From JBOFWL01 sp051653605 (GTDB lineage: Bacteria; Spirochaetota; Brevinematia; Brevinematales; Brevinemataceae), in the NCBI GenBank assembly GCA_051653605.1, contig JBOFWL010000019.1, positions 1 to 9,883 of the forward strand: a stretch of DNA of 9,883 nt. Direction: 5' to 3'. Of the stretch, positions 6,814 through 9,883 are shown one piece after another. The translations under genes and the position numbers were made by a program. Under the pieces are notes generated by a model. That model worked only from the letters and a program-made list of their open reading frames with translations, made no database searches and was not told where the DNA came from. Position 1 is the stretch's first letter. Each line of letters begins with the position of its first letter.

Positions 6814-7646
6814 TGCAAAACGCTTTACTATCTGTTAAAAATTTGAATGTTGTTTTCACCAGTAAAGTGAAGGGCATTGCTCAGCAAAAACATCTTATTA
6901 AAGATGTATCTTTTGACGTTGAAAAAGGACAATGCCTAGGTATCTTGGGCGAAAGCGGAAGTGGGAAGTCTCTCCTGGCAAAGACAATCATGCAAGTACT
7001 CAGCCCTAATTTCCACACAACAGGCAGTATTGTCTTTAAAGGAGAAAATATTCTCCAAAAAGATAAAAACTATATGCAGGGCATTAGAGGCAAAAAAATA
7101 ACCATGATCCTTCAGAACCCCATGGTTTGTTTTGATAGTTTATATCGTATTGGCTACCAAATTACAGAAACGCTATTGGCTCATACTGATTGGTCTAAGG
7201 CTCATATTCATCAAAAATCAATCGATATTCTTAAAACAATGCACATTAAAGACCCTGATGAGGTGCTTCAAAAGTATCCTCATCAGCTTAGTGGTGGCAT
7301 GTTGCAACGCATTATGATCGGCATTGCTATTGCATTAGAGCCCGATGTCATTATTGCAGACGAACCCACGACATCCATCGATTGTATTACGCGATATCAT
7401 ATTATTCAAGAATTTAAAAAAATCAAAAATAATAAGACAACCTTGATTTTTATCACCCACGACTTATTAGCGGCTTCAGCCATCTCTGATAAAATATTAA
7501 TTCTAAAAAATGGAAGCGTTCTAGATTGCAATACTACAGAAAACATCATCGAATCTCCTCAAAATGAATACACAAAAGATTTAATCTTTCAAAAAAAACT
7601 ACTACTATCAAAATATCATGAGGTTCTTAAAGGAGTTACCGTATGA
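6810..7646 (+). CDS. nikD: Nickel ABC transporter ATP-binding protein, NikD-type
   Basis: One of two cytoplasmic ATPases that power nickel import. The 278 residues contain all ABC motifs: Walker A GESGSGKS (47-54), Q-loop Gln102, signature LSGGMLQR (160-167), Walker B DVIIADE (179-185) with catalytic Glu185, D-loop near 190 and switch His217 in ITHD. A C-terminal extension of about 60 residues follows. I do not see the cysteine-rich region used by oligopeptide-type DppD proteins to hold an Fe-S cluster. AAGGAG (6799-6804) precedes the ATG at 6810, which overlaps the nikC stop as ATGA; a second ATG at 6813 is also possible. It overlaps nikE by 4 nt. Confidence 0.9.
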   Translation: MMQNALLSVKNLNVVFTSKVKGIAQQKHLIKDVSFDVEKGQCLGILGESGSGKSLLAKTIMQVLSPNFHTTGSIVFKGENILQKDKNYMQGIRGKKITMILQNPMVCFDSLYRIGYQITETLLAHTDWSKAHIHQKSIDILKTMHIKDPDEVLQKYPHQLSGGMLQRIMIGIAIALEPDVIIADEPTTSIDCITRYHIIQEFKKIKNNKTTLIFITHDLLAASAISDKILILKNGSVLDCNTTENIIESPQNEYTKDLIFQKKLLLSKYHEVLKGVTV

Positions 7647-8404
7647 TTGAACTAAGCCACGTGAATATGTTTTTCAAAAGTGAATTAACCAAAAATAAAA
7701 CTCATATTCTAAAAGATATATCTTTTTCGATCGAGCAGGGGCAAATTCTTGCCGTACTAGGAGAAAGTGGCAGCGGTAAAACTACTTTATGCAGAATTTT
7801 AATGGGGCTGCTCAAGCCTTCTTCTGGACAATATTTATTCAAAGAAGGAAACCCCTATACAAATAGTGCCGCTAAAAGATATCTAAACACAAATATTAGT
7901 GTTGTTTTTCAAGATTATAATACATCTGTGAATCCGAGATTCAGTGTATATGAAATTATTAAAGAAGCTCTTAAAATTTTTGCAAAAAGACATAAACTAA
8001 AATTATCTTATCAAGATGAGGTTGCTTCGTTATTAAAAAAAGTTGGTCTAGACGAAAATTTTCAGCATCGATTTCCTCACCAGTTAAGTGGTGGGCAGCT
8101 CCAGCGAGTATGTATTGCTCGCGCCATTGCCAGCAAGCCCAAAATTATCTTCTTTGATGAGGCTTTAGGGGCATTAGATACGCATACGCAGGTTCAGATT
8201 ATGGATCTATTAAGAGATTTACAAAAAGAATTGAATCTCACCTATATCTTTATCACACATGATATTATGTCTGTTACATATATGTGTTCTCGCGTATTAT
8301 TTTTACATAATGGGCAAATAGTAGAAGACATCCCTATTAATGACCTCAAAAACACCCAAAGTGCTTATGCAAAAGAGTTACTTAAATCAACAATCTGCTT
8401 ATAA
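7643..8404 (+). CDS. nikE: Nickel ABC transporter ATP-binding protein, NikE-type
   Basis: The second ATPase of the importer, expected to dimerise with NikD beneath NikBC. The 253 residues carry Walker A GESGSGKTT (40-48), Q-loop Gln90, signature LSGGQLQR (148-155), Walker B ending FFDE (170-173) with catalytic Glu173, D-loop ALGALD (174-179) and switch His206 in ITHD. It is short, like E. coli NikE, and lacks the long C-terminal domain of oligopeptide-type OppF/DppF. That supports NikE over a peptide ATPase. AAAGGAG (7629-7635) lies 7 nt before the start, which overlaps the nikD stop as ATGA. The stop is followed after 10 bp by the MATE gene. Confidence 0.9.
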   Translation: MIELSHVNMFFKSELTKNKTHILKDISFSIEQGQILAVLGESGSGKTTLCRILMGLLKPSSGQYLFKEGNPYTNSAAKRYLNTNISVVFQDYNTSVNPRFSVYEIIKEALKIFAKRHKLKLSYQDEVASLLKKVGLDENFQHRFPHQLSGGQLQRVCIARAIASKPKIIFFDEALGALDTHTQVQIMDLLRDLQKELNLTYIFITHDIMSVTYMCSRVLFLHNGQIVEDIPINDLKNTQSAYAKELLKSTICL

Positions 8405-8414
8405 GGTATAAAAG

Positions 8415-9752
8415 ATGCTTAGTATTACAGAAGGCCCCATTTGGAAAAATGCTTTCAAATTTTTTATTCCTATAGCATTAGGTATATTTTTCCAGCACCT
8501 GTATCTTATTGTAGACACAATAATTATAGGTAGATTCTTAGGAGATATAGCCCTTGCTGCAGTAGGTGGATCTACCGCAAAAATTATTACGTTATTAGTT
8601 AACTTATTCATAGGTATTTCTGTTGGAATCACAACATATTGTGCGCAATATTTCGGACAAAAAGATTATTCAAGATTAAATAAAGTTATTATTAACGGGA
8701 TTTTTATTTTTGCTTTAGTCACGCTATCTCTTACTGTAATAGGCTTGTTCTACGTTGAATCTATTTTAATCCTAATGAACACCCCTCCTGAAACCATCCC
8801 TCTAGCTCTTTCTTACCTAAATATTTATTTATTAGGAATGATTTTTGGCGTGCTATATAATGTGTTTACTGGAGTAATGAGGGCATTGGGAGACTCTAAA
8901 AGCTCTTTTTATGTGCTTATTTTATGTAGCTTTCTTAATATGATTTTAAACCTTATTTTTATTTTGGTATTAAAATTAGGGATTATTGGAGTGGTTATCG
9001 CGACGATAGTTTCTCAAGCAATCGGTGCCAGTATTTTAGCTGGTATAATGCTTCATAAATTGAAAAAATATTCAAGAGTGTTTTCATTAGAATTAGATAA
9101 AACGTTGATTTATAATATTTTAATTGTTGGATTACCTATTGGAATTCAAAGTATTATGTATAGTTTATCGAATATTCTAGTGCAAAGTGTTATTAATAGT
9201 TTAGGATCTGTAGTTATTATCTCTTGGATTGTCTATCAACGCATCGATGCCATTATTGATATTTTTGTTTCTTCATTATCAACTACGGTACTTACATTTG
9301 TTGGACAAAATTATGGAGCAAGAAATTGGCAAAGAGTTCGTCAATCAATACGAGATATCCGATTAATGAGCATCATTCTTTTAGGAAGTCTAACAATCCT
9401 ATTAATACTCTCGCGAAATACGATTATTCCATTATTTACACAGAATACAGAGGTTCTTTTAATAGCCAGTCGGCTAGTTCTTATTATTATCCCCATGTAC
9501 TTTTTAAGTATCCCTCAGATGATATATACTCAAGCCCTAAGAGGATTTGGAGACTCTCTCATTCCTACAATTATTACTATCATTGGAGTTATTGGATTTC
9601 GAGTGTTTTGGGTTCTTTTTATTGTACCGTTAAATCTTAATGTTTATACTCTAGCAGCGGGATATACATTAAATTCGCTATTACTATCTTTTGTCTTTTT
9701 CCTTTATTTTCATTATAAAGTCAAGCATATTAAAATGTTGCCAGAATTTTAA
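8415..9752 (+). CDS. MATE-family multidrug/metabolite efflux transporter
   Basis: An inner-membrane exporter of the multidrug and toxic compound extrusion family, driven by a sodium or proton gradient. The 445 residues are the usual length and very hydrophobic, consistent with 12 membrane segments in two MatE repeats. The repeats are visible: GVMRALGDSKSS (153-164) matches QALRGFGDSLIP (373-384), and CAQYFGQKDYSRLNK (76-90) matches VGQNYGARNWQRVR (296-309). The opening residues IWKNAFKFFIPIALGIFFQHLY are typical of the NorM/DinF-like branch. The substrate cannot be read from sequence. AAGG (8403-8406), overlapping the nikE stop, is the ribosome binding site 8 nt upstream, so the gene almost certainly shares the nik transcript. 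Base composition resembles the nik genes. A possible terminator follows 28 bp after the stop. Confidence 0.93.
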   Translation: MLSITEGPIWKNAFKFFIPIALGIFFQHLYLIVDTIIIGRFLGDIALAAVGGSTAKIITLLVNLFIGISVGITTYCAQYFGQKDYSRLNKVIINGIFIFALVTLSLTVIGLFYVESILILMNTPPETIPLALSYLNIYLLGMIFGVLYNVFTGVMRALGDSKSSFYVLILCSFLNMILNLIFILVLKLGIIGVVIATIVSQAIGASILAGIMLHKLKKYSRVFSLELDKTLIYNILIVGLPIGIQSIMYSLSNILVQSVINSLGSVVIISWIVYQRIDAIIDIFVSSLSTTVLTFVGQNYGARNWQRVRQSIRDIRLMSIILLGSLTILLILSRNTIIPLFTQNTEVLLIASRLVLIIIPMYFLSIPQMIYTQALRGFGDSLIPTIITIIGVIGFRVFWVLFIVPLNLNVYTLAAGYTLNSLLLSFVFFLYFHYKVKHIKMLPEF

Positions 9753-9883
9753 CTATACTTTAGGGGCGCCTATAAAGCTGAGGTATTCGTTTAATACCTC
9801 TTTTGGCTCTCCGTACATCTTCTGCTCGCCTTTCTCCATCCACATTACTTTATCACAATAATCAAGTATTGCTCTGCTATCAT
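9753..9883 (-). CDS. C-terminal end of a polysaccharide-export-type ABC ATPase (partial)
   Basis: The minus strand is open from the window edge to a TAG at 9753-9755, giving the last 42 residues (9881 to 9756). The stretch DYCDKVMWMEKGEQKMYGEPKEV resembles the region just after the switch histidine in ATPases of the TagH/RfbE/Wzt type, which export teichoic acids or O-antigen-like polysaccharides. There the usual pattern is an SH motif, then a CD(R/K)xxW(L/M)xxG stretch, then GxPxEVxxxY. The leading DSRAIL would directly follow the SH. The stop abuts the MATE stop with no base between them. The family call rests on this short stretch; the polysaccharide subtype is likely but not certain. Confidence 0.7.
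   Translation of the reverse strand, partial: DSRAILDYCDKVMWMEKGEQKMYGEPKEVLNEYLSFIGAPKV
9780..9804 (+). terminator. Probable rho-independent terminator of the nik-MATE operon
   Basis: GAGGTATT (9780-9787) and AATACCTC (9793-9800) form a perfect 8-bp stem with a 5-nt loop, followed by TTTT (9801-9804). It begins 28 bp after the MATE stop codon on the same strand. The T-run is short and followed by GG, so it may be moderate in strength. The whole element lies inside the coding sequence of the convergent ABC ATPase gene, where the same bases encode KEVLNEYL. On the minus strand no T-run follows the stem, so it should act only on plus-strand transcripts. Confidence 0.6.

Noticed and set aside
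3425..8404. Dipeptide or oligopeptide transporter instead of nickel
   Set aside because: The families are close, but NikA keeps RHAW, LTRPF, WGSPYDP and the His434 region of E. coli NikA, and NikE is short without the usual peptide-transporter C-terminal extension.
9326..9640. 104-codon open frame inside the MATE gene
   Set aside because: It is in another frame of a clear membrane transporter, has biased Ser/Tyr-rich content and no domain.

Overview
This is an AT-rich bacterial chromosomal window made of ordinary metabolic and transport genes. It holds two divergent operons, fru on the minus strand and nik on the plus strand, flanked by two partial genes that run off the ends. I see no phage, transposon, CRISPR, rRNA or tRNA signal. 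The host cannot be named with confidence. The low GC, clear AAGGAG-type ribosome binding sites, fused fructose PTS enzyme with an N-terminal EIIA, and nickel-binding protein with a lipoprotein-type signal peptide suggest a low-GC Firmicute-type bacterium or a spirochaete. The species assignment is inference.

Region 1 (1-304) holds the first 20 codons of an unidentified minus-strand gene, with a good promoter upstream, then the likely terminator hairpin of the fru operon. Region 2 (305-3080, minus) is fruK-fruA: 1-phosphofructokinase followed by the fructose PTS EIIABC. Together they import fructose as fructose-1-phosphate and convert it to fructose-1,6-bisphosphate. No regulator gene is linked. 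A 34-bp near-perfect palindrome just downstream of the predicted fru transcription start is the best candidate operator.

Region 3 (3081-3424) is the divergent control region. It has an extended -10 promoter reading left into fru and a full-consensus TTGACA/TATAAT promoter reading right into nik. The nik leader carries several overlapping TAGATA/TATCTA dyads.

Region 4 (3425-8404, plus) is a complete nikABCDE nickel ABC importer: a lipoprotein-type binding protein that keeps the E. coli NikA nickel-site residues, two permeases and two ATPases. nikB through nikE are joined by 1- to 4-nt overlaps. Region 5 (8415-9752, plus) is a MATE-family efflux pump 10 bp after nikE, very probably on the same transcript. 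Region 6 (9753-9883, minus) is the C-terminus of a polysaccharide-export-type ABC ATPase. Its stop codon directly abuts the MATE stop codon, and the likely nik-MATE terminator lies inside its coding sequence.

I found no convincing new biological system. The items most worth a second look are the fru palindrome, the nik leader dyads, the nik-MATE linkage and the terminator inside a convergent gene.
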